This document shows positions 13,236 to 26,500 of a DNA stretch of 64,000 nucleotides, piece after piece. The DNA comes from Molossus alvarezi (lineage: Eukaryota > Chordata > Mammalia > Chiroptera > Molossidae). Positions within the stretch are counted from its first letter, which is position 1. Each line of letters starts with the position of its first letter. The position numbers were made by a program, and so were the translations under genes. The DNA lies in assembly GCA_037176705.1 (NCBI GenBank), contig CM073889.1, forward strand, positions 101,511,890 through 101,575,889, read 5' to 3'. The notes below the pieces were generated by a model that was given only the letters and a program-made list of their open reading frames with translations, made no database searches and was not told the origin of the DNA.

Positions 13236-14124
13236 ATGAGAGCTGCTCAGCTGAGAATCACGTAGATGAACTTTATCTTCCTGTCCTTGGAGATGGGAGA
13301 AATGTCTTCAACAGCTCACATGTCCTGCAATGCTAAGCCTAGCACCGAAAACCCAGTATTTATTCAAGCACATATACTTAGGAGGGCAGAGAATCAAGTC
13401 AGACAAGGTCAGGCTTTCTAAGAGGATCCACACTTGCAGAGGAGGGGGTACAGAGGTGCACTCTCCACGGCGGCATGCGGTAAGTGTGGTTAAACTGCAA
13501 AAACAAACCGGAGGAAAGAAGTCGGGGCTGGCGGGGGTAATCGGGGAGTCTGCGTGGAGAAGGAAATAAGCGGAACTAGAATTAATCACGATTTATAATC
13601 TGCTAAGACGATTGATTGCCTCAGTCAGAGAAGGGATGAGAAATAAACGCCCCTTGTTCCTGGCTGCTCCACAGCTCCGCTGCAGCCCCCAGGCAGCCCC
13701 CAACTCGCTCCCCAACCCACAGGTCACACTGGCTCCAGCACACACCGCGGCCCTGCAGTCAGGCTGCCTCCTTGCTCTGTTGGATACGTGCAGGTGGAGG
13801 TTTCTTTACCTCTAACCTCCGTGGACAACCTCTCGTCACACCTGTCTGCCATGCTCCTGACAACCCCAGGTGTTCTCTTCCCCGCGGCTGGGCCCACTCA
13901 GGATTCTGGAGTTCTGCCGGAGTCACATCTCCCCATCGGGCTCCCTCTCGCCCTCCCCCTCTGGATGAGCTGCCCGGTGTCCTCTTGGAGCCCCGCACAC
14001 TAAGCTGGTCCCATGGCAGGCATCTGGCAAGTACTTTCTGAACTCAGCTTGAACACTCTTCCCTGCTTCCTGTGATCTCAGCGCCACTTCCTCCCCGGGT
14101 GAGGGAGACGAGCAAGTGAGAGCC

Positions 14125-14265
14125 GGCCTAGCCCGACCAGTGTCACTTTGGGCAAAACACTCTCTCTAACTCAGTTTCCTCATTTCTTCAATAGGAGCTG
14201 AGGATATTTGCCCAACTATAATCCACTGGTTTGCTGTAATGATCAAGGGATGTAAGAGAAAGGAG
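14125..14265 (+). repeat. MIR fragment
   Basis: GGGCAAAACACTCTCTCTAA, CTCAGTTTCCTCATTTCTTC and AATGATCAAGGGATGTAA. Confidence 0.75.
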
Positions 14266-14929
14266 TAGTATTAGAAAAAAAGATGACACTCTACCGAAGA
14301 TGCTGTCATCATCTTTCCCTGTTCACGCACCCCAGGGGACACATAAAGACAGCCAGGCATCTGCGTTTTAATCTCTCTCTCCAACCGTAACGTAAACTCA
14401 CTGTCAAATGCCTCTCGCGATCTGCGTCCGTCACTAGGTAACTGGGAGTGAAAAGCAGCCCTTCCTCCTATTAAATTCGGGAGGATCACAGTGTGCTCAA
14501 GCAGCACCTAAGTCTGGACTGAAAGCTACCTGAGATATCTACGGTCAACTTGTTGAAATGCAGGGTGACACTGTCCCAATAAAATGCGCGGGTTCGGCAG
14601 AGCCAGAAGCTTGCTGAAGGGCGACTCCCATGGTGTTAGACTGGGCTCTACCCCAGCGGTCACGCACAACTCAACTGATTTCTGCACAGGCTGCAAGCTC
14701 CCCACGCGCCCGGCCGGGCTCTGGGGCGTTCCGCAGTCACACTTCAGGACCCTGAGCCTCTGAGGACTGCCTGCTGCTCAGACCAGGGGACTGGCCCTTG
14801 GAAAACCTGGCCAGTGCCTCTGCCGAGCCATCCCAGGTGGCCACACTCACTCCAGGCCACCTCTTCCCTGGACACTTATTCATCCTTCCACCTCTTTGCT
14901 CCTGCAGGAGAAACAGTCACTTCTAAGTC

Positions 14930-15060
14930 ATTACCAGTTATTTGTGACTGGCAACTCCTTAAGGAAAAGGGACATATCTTATTTGTTGTCATTCCACCTG
15001 TCTCAGCCCAGTGCCTGGGGAGCAGTAGGCAGGATAGATGTTTGTTTTTTAAATAAAGGA
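14930..15060 (+). repeat. L2 3' fragment
   Basis: CAACTCCTTAAGGAAAAGGG, CAGCCCAGTGCCTGGGGAGC and AGTAGGCAGGATAGATGTTT read as an L2 3' end. Confidence 0.6.
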
Positions 15061-15114
15061 AGAAGCAAAGGGAAAAAGACTTGTCTATGAGGGATGCTTT
15101 CAAAGCATTTAGTG

Positions 15115-15325
15115 TAGGACAGCGCTCTCCACTGGGGGTGATTTTGTCCTCTAAGCAACATCTGACAATGTCTTAAGACACTATTAGTTGTCAAAATGGT
15201 GGGTATGCGACTAGCAATGGGTGGATAGGGCTAGGGATGCTAAGCTTCCTACAGTGCGAAGGACAGCCCCACAACAAAGCATTACCGACCCCCAAATGTC
15301 AACAGGGCCAAGGCGGGGGAAGCCC
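15115..15325 (+). repeat. MER20-type hAT relic
   Basis: GGGGTGATTTTGTCC, CATCTGACAATGTCTTAAGA, GGGCTAGGGATGCTAAGC, GGACAGCCCCACAACAAAG and CCAAATGTCAACAGGGCC follow the consensus I recall for MER20. Confidence 0.75.
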
Positions 15326-15420
15326 AGTGGTGTGGAATGGGAGGGGGGCATGGCACTTTCCTCCTCGGATAGTGTCAATAATGTTACATTGTAACCAAAT
15401 AAGTTAGCTTCTCGAATTCT

Positions 15421-15612
15421 TTTTTTTTTTTGAGAGAGAGAGGAAGGGAGAGAGACATAGAAACATCGATGTGAGAAACACCGATTGGCTTTCTCTTGCA
15501 CACCCCTACTGGGGATCGAGCCTGCAACCCAGGCATGTGCCCTGACCAGAACTGAACTGGAACTTCTCAGTCCGTGGGACGACGCTCAATCCACCGTGCC
15601 ACACGGGCCAGG
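15421..15612 (-). mobile_element. Ves-related SINE, short subfamily
   Basis: Reverse copy: T-run, GAGAGAGAGAGGAAGGGAG, AAACATCGATGTGAG, GGGGATCGAGCCTGCAACC and a head ending GGGCCAGGC. No clear target duplication. Confidence 0.82.
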
Positions 15613-16558
15613 CTCATTCATGTTGTTTTTTAACCACAATTAACAGATGAAGAAATAAGACAGAGTAAGAGACTAGCTTGTGATTAGCCAAACAACTGGT
15701 AGCAAAGTCTGGACTAGAAACCAGGTTTTCTAAGTTGGTTCAGTAGTCTCCCCTCTTTCTTCACCGGGAGGAAGATTTTTTTTGGCCCTAAAAGCAAAGG
15801 AAGGTGTTAGAGGAATGGGACATTTGGTCTAGAAAGTCCCTTTCAAAGGCCCCAGCATCTTCTCTCATTTGGAAGGGGAGGCCCAGCAAGGAGAAACCCC
15901 CAGCAGACCAGACGCCAGGCACGAACTGCCCGAGGTCACAGCCCGCTGGGGCCCCAGCTGGTTCCCAGCCCTCCTCTTCCCCCTGCCCCCGCCGGCACAC
16001 ATCACCCAGCCCTTCCCCACGCTGTTCCTCAGACGCCACAGGGCGGGGGACCCCTGAGCCTGTCTCAGAGATTCGAGGCAGGGCAAGAGCAAACAATGGG
16101 CACGCTCCATTGGAGGCGGACTTGAAATGGTCTTCTAACCTCTTCCAGCAGGAGGCCCATCGGAGTGCCAGAGGGGCCTTATCGAAGGACAGGACCCGCA
16201 GAGGCAGCGCGGGCATTCGTTCTGAGTCAGAGCTGCCAAGATAAATTATTTCACAGAAAGAAATTAGGCTGGGCCAGAAAGGAAATCAGAAAGCTGGGAA
16301 GAAAGTGATTAACTTTTTAAAACTGTATCTCCTTCTGGTCGGAGGAAGTGGCAATGGGGGGCTCAGGGTGAGAGGCGGCTGAGGTGAGGCCTCTCGAAAG
16401 GCGTCGGGCAGCCTTCCAGGCAAGGGACGAAGAGTCTGAGCAAGGTGAGGACGGAGGGAAGACAAAAGGGACACCGGTGTGGGACACTGTGAACTCCCTG
16501 GGATTCTGACAATGACTGGACACCGGGGAGGAAGGAAGGAGGAAGATTCAAGGGTTAT

Positions 16559-16702
16559 ACTGTCCAACATGATAGCCACCAGCTGCCTAATGAGGATTTG
16601 AATGCAACTGAAATAAAATGAACAATTTAGTTTTTCAATCACACTAGCCACACTCTAAGCACTCAGCCACATGTGACCAGTGGCCACCACGTTGGACAAT
16701 GC
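16559..16702. repeat. Palindromic DNA-transposon fragment
   Basis: Left TGTCCAACATGATAGCCACC (16561-16580) pairs with right GGCCACCACGTTGGACA (16682-16698). This is the pattern of an old MER-class non-autonomous DNA element; family not assigned. Confidence 0.6.
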
Positions 16703-17571
16703 AGGTTATAGGACAGCCCATCGTCACAGGAAGTCCTATTCACGGCACCGGCTCAGACTGACTCTCGGGTTTCTAGTCTGGAAGGCTGTTTGGCGGGTAG
16801 GTGAGGTGTCAGGAAATGGTTATGCCATTCACACAGAGACCACGCACAGAGACCACGCACAGAGGCTGGCGGGGGAAGACGAGCAGTCTGGGTTCAGACA
16901 GGGAGGTGGGAGGTGACACCGGGGCCTGCAGAAACCATGGTCGGAGTCCAGCAGACACCAGGGATGGACCAATACTCAAGTATCACGGCGCTACAGATTG
17001 GGTAGAACCCCCATGTGAGCACAGGCAGCACTGGGAGACCATTTCCAAGGCAGGCATAGAGGCGGGACTTGGATGACTGGAGCTGAGCAGTCAGGGATGT
17101 GAGAAACAGGCCCGCCTGAGTATGTTATCACTCCGCACGTCCTGGAGGTCAGGGCACGAGCCCTTCCCGACCACTCCCGCGAACCTCCTGCATCCGAACT
17201 GAACAATCGCTGGGAGACACACTCACACCAGCATTTAGCAGCACTTTTTCGGCTGGTTCTCTATTGGATTCTAGTAGGCACCACTGTGAGCAACACGACA
17301 GGGGGTGCTGTATCCTCTCATCCCCTTGACTCCTCCTGGGCAGCAGACAGGTGACCTTGGTAACTGTCTGTGGGCCTGTGTTCACATATAAACCATCTGG
17401 GGAGTGTAGGATCAACCATTCATCCCACTGAAGACAGCAGACCCGAGAGGCTATGCCTGGCCTTCCCTCCACCTCCGGGATCCCTAAGGACGTGTAAGAG
17501 ACTGGGCTGGGTGGACCTGACTGGCCCAACTCCAACCACGAGGAGCCGGGTCGATGCCTGGCACACACTTA

Positions 17572-18558
<987 letters not shown>

Positions 18559-18714
18559 CTGGTGGCCCACGGTTTTCTTGTGCTCCTTGTTGGAGGCTTT
18601 CAGTTGGGGTCTGGAGGAGCGAACGTGGATCTTTGAAGATGAGCCCTTTGCAGAGGTGGTGGAGGCAGGAGCCGAGTCCTTGTCATCATGAAACAAGTCA
18701 GCCACGAGTGGGAA
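18559..18714 (-). CDS. MYO5B: MYO5B exon (loop 2), about residues 585-636
   Basis: 156 nt, 52 whole codons, phase 0 both ends. It begins [13 protein letters not shown] and ends [11 protein letters not shown]. The middle, rich in Ser, Thr, Ala, Lys and Arg, is loop 2, the flexible, positively charged actin-contacting loop between the 50-kDa and 20-kDa parts. The recalled human exon has 51 codons, so this one is one codon longer, and it is the most diverged exon of the set ([15 protein letters not shown] in place of a Pro-rich human stretch). Acceptor is TTTCTAG|TTCCCA and donor CAG|GTCAGC. Variation here is typical since loop 2 is unstructured. Confidence 0.96.
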
Positions 18715-18759
18715 CTAGAAACAAACACAGGAAGAACACTGAAAACAAGATCTCTTGGA

Positions 18760-19250
18760 CTTGAACTACTTATACTCTTTCAAAGCAGTTTTCTAATATG
18801 TACCCAAGAGGAGAGAAAACATATGTCAAAACTTGTACACCAGTGTTCATAGTAGCCAGTCACAAGGTGGAAGCTACTCAAATGTCTGTCAACTAAGAAA
18901 TGGATAGGCAGAATGTGGTATGTCCATACAATGGACTATTACTCAACAATATAAAGGAGTGAAGTCCTGATTCATGCTACAATATGGATGAATCCTGGAA
19001 ACATGCCAAGTGAAGGAAGCCAGTCATAAAGATTATAGTGTATCACATAAAATGTCCAGGGAACACACAGTAGTTTAGTGGTTGCTGGGGCTGGGGAGGG
19101 AAAAAGCAGAGTGACCATTAGTGAGTATAGACTTTCTTTTTGGAGTAATGAAAATATTCTAGAATTCAGAGTGGTGATAGTTGTACAACTTGATGACTAT
19201 ACTAAAAACTACTGAACTTTACACTTTAAAAGTGTAAATTTTAGGTCTAA
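18760..19250 (+). repeat. L1M 3' end fragment
   Basis: Sense L1M 3' UTR: GTGTTCATAGTAGCC, CAATGGACTATTACTCAACA, ATATGGATGAATCCTGGAAA, AACTTTACACTTTAAAAGTG. Confidence 0.8.
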
Positions 19251-19424
19251 GAATTCTACTTCCAATTTATAGAAAGGAAGGAGAAAAGTAACTTTCCCAG
19301 ACAATCTTACTTAACCTTCACTTACAGAAATGGGCAAAAAAACGCCTTTCCTTGTGGTGGCAGAGTGGACTACCCTCTAATAGAACTATGTTTTATTAAC
19401 GTTTCCCACACATTATTGTTGGAT

Positions 19425-19540
19425 CTTGTCAAGTTATTTATCTTCCCTGAGCCCTAATTTAGTCACCAGCATAATGGAGGTAAGAATGTACAAATTATAC
19501 AGAATTGTTATGAGACTAAATAAGATGACCTCTGTGTCCT
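19425..19540 (+). repeat. MIR fragment
   Basis: GTCAAGTTATTTATCTTCCC, AGCATAATGGAGGTAAGAAT and GTTATGAGACTAAATAAGAT. Confidence 0.75.
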
Positions 19541-20264
19541 TCTTGTGACCAGGGTGAAGATCAGGTCGTGTACAGGTGCTGGTGGCACAGTGGGTCCCAG
19601 CCTTCAGGACACCCAGTCCTGCCGACCTCCCTTGGGGAAGTTATGCTGGGGCTGGAATAGTGTCATGAGGCCTCTGCCACACACCTGCCAGTGTGGGGGG
19701 AATGCAGGGAGCACTAACCCTGAGCCACTTCTAACCACAACAGCATAGAGGCTAGAGTGCTAGTGCCTCAGATGCCAGGCTCTGCTCCTTCTACCCACCC
19801 ATCCTGCACCTTTCTTCCTTTAACCCCCATTAACACTGGTGTCTCCACATCTCCTGCCACTGTGTCTAAATGCCCTGGTCTACCTCCGAAGGCTCCACAG
19901 TCCGATCCCACTCCCCACCCTCAGAAAATACCTCTTAAAGCAATTGAGCTGGTCATTCTGCTGTCCCATAAACCACCACACCCACGATTCTCACCTCCAC
20001 ACCCCACCCCCTTCTCCTCCCTGCTCATCCTGAGAGGCCATCTCTCAAGGTCCAGCCTGGCTGCAGAGCCCAAGCAGCAATGCACCAGAGAGGAGGAATG
20101 ACCAGGATCTCTTGGAAAAGACCACTCTGGCTGCGGCATGTGAAGAGGCTGAGCCCCCTGCAGGAGCAGTGTAGTGAGAGGTGCTCAGGAGTTGGGAGAG
20201 GGACTGGAAGAGGTGATGAGCTAGTAGATTTCCAGGAGGAAAGGTGAAACAGTAGAAAGGGCAG

Positions 20265-20405
20265 AGAGCAAGGGTCAGGAGAGTGACTTTTAGATGCGAC
20301 TGTCACTTGATGAGCTGCATGACCCATGCCAACCTCTTTACCTCACTAGATTTTCATTTCGCATCTGTTAAGGCGAGGGAACTGAATCAGATGACTGCTT
20401 TAAAT
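20265..20405 (+). repeat. MIR fragment
   Basis: TGAGCTGCATGACCCATGCC, AACCTCTTTACCTCACTAG and CATCTGTTAAGGCGAGG are MIR-like. Confidence 0.6.
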
Positions 20406-21931
20406 CGCTCCCTGAACTCTTGCGTTTTCTCTTCCTGTTCACAGGCTTCTTCCCCTGAACACATAATTATGTGCTAGTGTCTTCTATGCTTAAAAACCTC
20501 CCTGTTCAGCTGTTTGTCCTCTCTCTCATCTATCCCTGGCAATCTTGGGCAAGGTGTCCAGAGATATCACCTTTGACGTCATCCCTTCGCAGACCTGCCT
20601 CCATCAGATATCACCTGGCCTCTGCCCCACTGTGGAGAAACGAATCTTGAGAGCAACTCTGGGGACCCTACTTCCAAACCCAGTGGTTGGAGGTGCTGTA
20701 GCTTCATTTTTCATCCTGCATGACATCTGTGAAGGCCTCCATATCACTGACATGCCTCCTCTCTGAAGACCTCTTCCCTGTGACTCGGCATCTCCACCTT
20801 CCGCCAACTCTTCCCCATTTTCCTCTTGACCTTTCCTGGCCCCTTCCCGTCTTCCCGCATGTCTCTCCTTCACATGTTGCTGTTTCCAGAACCGCGTCCT
20901 CACCATCTCTCTTTTTTCTCTAACACTTATTCCCTGGATGGTCTCTTTTTCACCTACAGCTTCAACCACCACCTTCAGACCCGGCTTCCATCTTGACCGT
21001 CTTCCCGACCACGAGCCACAGTCCCACTGCCTTCTCCGTGCTTCCTCCCTCTGCGTGTTCCTCCGGAACCTCCAACTGTGACATGGCCAAACCTCCCCAC
21101 CCACTCGCTGCCTTCCCAAATTTAAGCTGGAAACCCTGCCATCACCGTGCTCCTCATCCCAATCAATTACCACGTTCTGGCCATGGCCAAGTTCCAGCGG
21201 TCCTTGCTCAACCAGCCAGAGCAGGGCTGCCCCGGTTCAGGTCTACCTGAGAGCTCTCCTGGATCAATACAGTCACCTAAAGCCTGTGCCTGCCTCCAGG
21301 CACACCTTCATCCGAACACAGTCTACCCAGCAGCCAGAGTGTTCTCCATGTACAAACCTTATCCAGTAGTCCTTATTTAAAAATGCACTGGTCCTCACTG
21401 TCAGACGGCCACCATGGCAAATACGAACCAAGAACACTGGAGAGGCAGGAACAGAAGAAAATGGAGGGGTAGGGGTGAGGGGAGAGGACCATCCAGGCAT
21501 GGGGGCTCTGTGGACTGGCCCCAGACAGCCAAGGCACCTGTGAGAAAGGGTCACCTGCCCAGTGAGATGGCATCAGGAACATTCCATAGGGAAGCAATGG
21601 GAGGCTGAAGACAAGTTCCCGTTTTAAAGACATCATCACTGGGATTCGGTCTGTCATGTCAAAACACAACACTGATTGAAGTGCTCTAATTCGTATACTT
21701 CCTGAAATGGATTTCCAAATGTTCGAGTCATAGGTAGAAGTCAAGGTAGTAGCAACTTCATGATTCCACTGTTTGAGGAGTCTAATTGATAGAAATCATT
21801 AAAACTGGATTTTTTTTTTTTTTTTCTGTGAGAACCCTGTTAGGTTCTAAGGTCAGGAACATGTATCAAAACCACATGACAAACTCTGAAGTCAGGTTCA
21901 ACAATAAGAGTATTTAAAAATTCCAGCCCCC

Positions 21932-22176
21932 GCCCTGGCCGGTTTGGCTCAGCAGTTAGAGCGTCGGCCTGCGGTCCGGAGAGACCCGGGTTCGGTTCCC
22001 ACTAAGGGCGCGTACCTCGGTTGCAGTTTGTCCCCAGCCCTGGTTGGGTTGTGTGGGTGGCAACCACTCAATGTGTCGCTTTCACGTCGATGTTTCTCTC
22101 TCTCTCTCTCTCACTCTCACTCTATCTGAACAAAATATCGAAAAATGTCCTTGGGTGAGGATAAAAAATAAAAAAT
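21932..22176 (+). mobile_element. Ves-type SINE, young copy
   Basis: Full-length forward copy from GCCCTGGCCGGTTTGGCTCA through the CT body to tail hairpin TCCTTGGGTGAGGA. Perfect 16-bp duplication aaaaattccagccccc at 21916-21931 and 22177-22192. Antisense to MYO5B. Confidence 0.95.
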
Positions 22177-22596
22177 AAAAATTCCAGCCCCCTTTTCCTT
22201 GCTGCAGCCAGAGAAGCCATGCCACCGCTCTGTCGCTCCGTCTCTAGCCCGCCCACACAAAGGACTTACAATGTAAGAGCAGAAAACGGGAACCTCACAA
22301 GGCACATTTTAACCTGTGCTGGCACTGGGCTATCCAGGAGAATGTGTCTTTTAGTTTAAAAGCTGTTTGCTGCAGGTCCTTGCTATTGAGAATGCACTTG
22401 AAATGCTAGGATCTCTGGCATGACAGGGTCAGGAGTCTGCTGGGACATTAACTCTGGGAAGGAGGAGGTAGGATACACATTCTACTCAGAATTTGTTTTA
22501 TAAACTCAGTGAACGTACAAAGACCTCTAACGTGACCCCAAGACTGAAACACCATGTTGGACCTTGGGCTGTAGGCAATGATAAAAGGCCAGGTAG

Positions 22597-22775
22597 CCTG
22601 GCTGGTGTGGCTCAGTGGTTGACTGTCGACCCATACACCAAAAGGTCACTGGTTCGATTTCCAGTCAGGGCACATGCCCAGGTTGTGGGTCCTCTCTCAT
22701 CGATGTTTCTATCTCTCTCTCCCTCTCCCTTTCTCTCTCTCTTTAAAAATCAATAAAGAAAAAAAAATTTTAAAA
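22597..22775 (+). mobile_element. Ves-related SINE, short subfamily
   Basis: Forward copy: CCTGGCTGGTGTGGCTCAGT head, CACATGCCCAGGTTG, CT-rich body, tail AAAAATCAATAAAG. Flanks aaaaggccaggtagc and aaaaaggctaggtaagc approximate a target duplication. Confidence 0.88.
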
Positions 22776-23001
22776 AGAAAAAGGCTAGGTAAGCAATAAC
22801 AATTACCAATTACTACATCACCCACCCCATCCACCCACCTGGATAAGGGGCTGGGTAGACAGGCACCTGAGGGCCCCAACTATAAATGCACCTGTAGTCT
22901 CAACGAAAAGTAGTTACCCAAGTTCTTGCTTAACTAAAGGATTCATGCAAAATAACACACTTCTGCGTGAGGGAGAGAAGTTGTTTTTTCTTTTTTTTTT
23001 T

Positions 23002-23243
23002 TTATCCTCACCCGAGGACATTTTTCCATTTTTTGTTCAGGTAGAGTGGGAGGGAGAAAGAGGAACAGAGAGAGAGAGAGAAACATCGATGTGAAAGGAA
23101 CACATCGAGTGGCTGCCACCCGCACAACCGACCAGGGCCGGGGACAAACTGCAACCGAGGTACGTGCCCTTAGCGGGAACCGAACCCGGGTCTCTCAGGA
23201 CCACAGGCCGACGCTCTAACCGCTGAGCCAAACCGGCCAGGGC
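23002..23243 (-). mobile_element. Ves-type SINE
   Basis: Full-length reverse copy with tail ATCCTCACCCGAGGAC and head GCCAAACCGGCCAGGGC. T-rich flanks ttgttttttcttttt and ctgttttttctttga are compatible with a duplication. Confidence 0.92.
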
Positions 23244-24055
23244 TGTTTTTTCTTTGATTGACTATCTGCACCTATGTTCTTGGAAAGCTAACGCAAAGCC
23301 TGTTTGTAAACTGACTAACTAGTAATGAAACTATTATCATTCGTCTTAGGCCATAAAAAACAGCATCCACCTGGGCCTTTCAAAAAATTTCCTCTCTTCA
23401 GTCTTGGACACACTCAGATAACACCTTCAAACAAACCCAGCACTTCCCTAATACTGTTTGTCTCTTATTCCAGTGTCCACGGGTACTGGCTTTGGTATTC
23501 TCTGCTACTCAAATTTATATAGAGATTTTAAAAGCCTGAGGCAAATCTATTTGAAAGGGATTAAGAGTATGAAAACATTTTCTAAAGACCATTTGACAGT
23601 TAAAGAAAATATCAATTGTAGCTATTTACATAGTTGTTGCCTTGGAAATCACATCTATTCAACTCTATTTATAGGAACAGAAAACATATTCCCTTTAAAC
23701 AGACACATGAAACTAAAATAATACACTATAATAACCGTTTGATTGGGATCTCTCACCTAGAATCTTATCTTTAAAAACCCAGTAAGCACAGTAAAAAATT
23801 TTCCTTTCAATAAATTCTTTTACATGGTACCCCTTTGGGGGCAGGGGTATAAAAAAACCCTACAACTTTTAAGAAAGAAATATTTTTGCTTAAAAGGGTT
23901 TTAAATGAACTTTGGAGAAAAAGTCTTGGCATTTCATTTTCCCACACTGGAAAAAGAATGCTATTGTTTAATGTACTAAAAATTTCTCTACGTAGTGACC
24001 TGTTTATTCTAAATATTGGTAGAAGCTTTTCAACTACCAGCACAAACTGATTTTA

Positions 24056-24236
24056 GTTTATATTTTTTAAAAATTGTATTTACTGATTTTAGCAAGAGAG
24101 GGACAGAGGGCTGGGGAGAGACACAGGAGGAGAGAGCGGGAGAGAGAAACATGATGTCTCGTTCCACCTGATGGGGATCAAACCCACAACCTTGGCATAT
24201 CTGGACGATGCTCTAACCAACTGAGCTACCTGACAG
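24056..24236 (-). mobile_element. tRNA-derived SINE, second family
   Basis: Reverse copy with head CCAACTGAGCTACCTGACAG, unlike the GGTTTGGCTCA heads of the main family. Perfect 16-bp duplication gcacaaactgatttta at 24040-24055 and 24237-24252. Confidence 0.85.
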
Positions 24237-25425
24237 GCACAAACTGATTTTAAACAGAAAGCAAATTAAACCAAATACCTTTAAAAGCAGGTGTTTTATA
24301 GTAGGTTGATTATATCTCAATAAAGCCATTATATTAAAAAATTAAAAAACAGAAATGAAAATCATACTTTTTTTTAAAAAAAGAAGCAAACATATCTGCT
24401 CACAATGAAGTGTGGGTGCCACCTGTAAGGACCACACCAGTAGAGAGAGCAGATTTTCATTCCTGGGTGAAGTCAAGCTGAAGACACAGAGGGAGAGGAG
24501 TCAGCAGCGTCCGGCCTTGTCTCGAGCTGCACTACTATGACTCTTGGACCCGGGACTGTCATGGCCAATGTGGATTCCGTGCCCAGGAACACAGCCCAGG
24601 ATGGTCCTTGTCACCTGGCACTTGCTGGCATACACTCGATCCACTGCCTGTCCCTCTGACCTACATCCAGTGTTGCCCTGGAATCAGAGACCTTCGAGGA
24701 AAAATATTCTCCTTTTGAGATTTTATTTTTCAGACTGATAAAATATTGCTCTTTATAATAAACAAAAACCGGGAGGGTAAAACCTTCATCCTCTAATGTC
24801 TAAAACAAATCAGTCTGTTAATAACAAGTCATGTTTTAAAGAGGTGTTTCTTTACCTGCTTATGTATAGCTCTCTGACAGCTGAGAAAGCAATTAACTGC
24901 ATTATAACCTCTTAGGCAGGACAATTAGTTCCATTACTAATTACATTCTCATTAACACGGTTTTGTTCCACTGCTCTTGGTGGGGGTTCTTCTAACATTC
25001 CTTTGGCAGGTAGGGTGCAGGGGAGTCTTCCACTCGCACTGCTTAATCATGCAAAATGACTTGTTAATTTCCTATTGGGGTGCCACACACAAGAAAAAAG
25101 CTACTGGGTCTCTCCTAGAATAAAAACACTGTAAGTAAAACTATGAATTCACATACAGGATTTGTGATTTATCTCTGCTGAGATGAGATGAGAACGAATA
25201 AAAAATTGGGCATTAATTCCATGCCATCGGGCCTTGCGTCTTTCCAGGTCTTTATTTTTTCTCTCTTTAACGTGGAATGAGAAACATAAACCTCATAGGA
25301 CTACTGTGAAAAAGAGACACTTTAAAGAAAATAGAGGTTCAGTAATTAATGAGCTTTAAAAACACTACAATGGCAGAGGCTGCCAGATACGTCCATCTGT
25401 CCCAATGATTAAAAATATACTTTGA

Positions 25426-25597
25426 GCCCTGGCCAGTTTGGTTCAGCGGTTAGAGCGTTGGCCCAAGGAGCAATGAGGCTCGGGTTCGGTTCCGGTCAGT
25501 GATGTGTGTCTCTCACATCGATGTCTCTCTCTCTCTCTCTTTCCCCCTATACTCTCTCTGAAGAAAAATACATAAATATCCTCGGGTGAGGATTAAA
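25426..25597 (+). mobile_element. Ves-type SINE with internal deletion
   Basis: Forward copy GCCCTGGCCAGTTTGGTTCA to TCCTCGGGTGAGGATT. The segment after the B box is shortened by some 60 bp against full-length neighbours. Flanks aaaaatatactttga and aaaaatacacttcga. Confidence 0.88.
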
Positions 25598-25904
25598 AAA
25601 AAAATACACTTCGAATTGTCCTCTGCTTTGTAGCTGCAAACTGTGAAGCTACAGGTCGGGTTAGAGTGAACTTCTGCCTCCTGGGATGTCTGCAGGGGGC
25701 TGGAAGAGTCGGGGTGGAGGGGGTCTAGCAGGCCTAGAAGCCCCTCTGGTTAGTCCCCGAGTGCTCTGGCCGCCATCGCAACACCTCCAAGGGAGGCTTG
25801 ATGACAAGGTCACTGGTTCTGAGAAATACTGGCTGTTGAAGGGGAAAGTCGGAACCGTGGGTAGTGGGGCGAAGAGGGTTGGTTACCTTTGAAGAGCAGA
25901 TCAC

Positions 25905-26335
25905 AGGCCTGCTTCTCACTCCAGTGTAGCAGTACGTATACACTTCTGAAGTGCAGATGCTTTGAACCATCAATTCTACTTCTAAAATGTTACCTGACAC
26001 ATACAACTGAACAAGAAAGCAAACATACATGTAAAGGGTATTCATTGCAGCATTACGCGAATTTGCAAAGTATCAGCGGCTGCTTAAAGAACAAAGTAGA
26101 CAGACATGTGCTCATGTGGAAAGATGGCCAAGATTAATGGTAAGTGAAAAATTCAAGAGGACCAAGCGTGATACAATTCATTTCAACCTTAAACAGATGT
26201 ACCAATATGCTTGCCTTTGCAGAATGGGGATTCATGAAAAGGTAGGTCAAGGAATGGAAGAATACTTTTTATTTTACATATTTCTATGCTGTTTGAATTT
26301 TTATATGCCTTTATTTCATTTCTAATAAAAACCCA
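25905..26335 (+). repeat. Probable old L1 3' fragment
   Basis: Contains CATCAATTCTACTTCTAAAA, AGGGTATTCATTGCAGCATT and an end GCTGTTTGAATTTTTATATG ... TCTAATAAAA, which read like a diverged L1ME-type 3' end. Confidence 0.6.
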
Positions 26336-26385
26336 GTACCCCTAATCTAAAATGATACCGCCACAGAGAAAAGAGGAGAGAGAGC

Positions 26386-26500
26386 GGCCTGAGACCACCC
26401 TTAGGGAGGCCTGAGACCACCCTTAGAGAGGCCTGAGACCACCTTAGGGAGGCCTGAGACCACCTTAGGGAGGCCTGAGACCACCCTTAGAGAGGCCTGC
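26386..26500 (+). repeat. 21/22-bp minisatellite, five units
   Basis: Five head-to-tail units of GGCCTGAGACCACCCTTA plus GGGA or GAGA, of 22, 22, 21, 21 and 22 bp, then a partial GGCCTGC. The 21-bp units lack one C. The G/A variant alternates between units. Confidence 0.95.

Noticed and set aside
20604..21173. 189-codon minus-strand frame
   Set aside because: Arg/Glu/Gly-rich complement of a pyrimidine-rich intron stretch, possibly old L2; no start context or domain.
21932..22010. tRNA-like A and B boxes (GGTTTGGCTCAGCAGTTAGAG ... GGTTCGGTTCC) as a tRNA gene
   Set aside because: They belong to SINE heads; the following CT-rich body and tail rule out a functional tRNA.
21944..22129. A recurring 'protein family' starting MAQRLERRPAV in many places (for example 23037, 41432, 41822, 6483)
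   Set aside because: It is the translation of the Ves SINE body itself. The repetition reflects the transposon, not genes.
26386..26500. CRISPR-like spaced repeat
   Set aside because: Units are directly tandem with no spacers, in a mammalian intron. It is a minisatellite.
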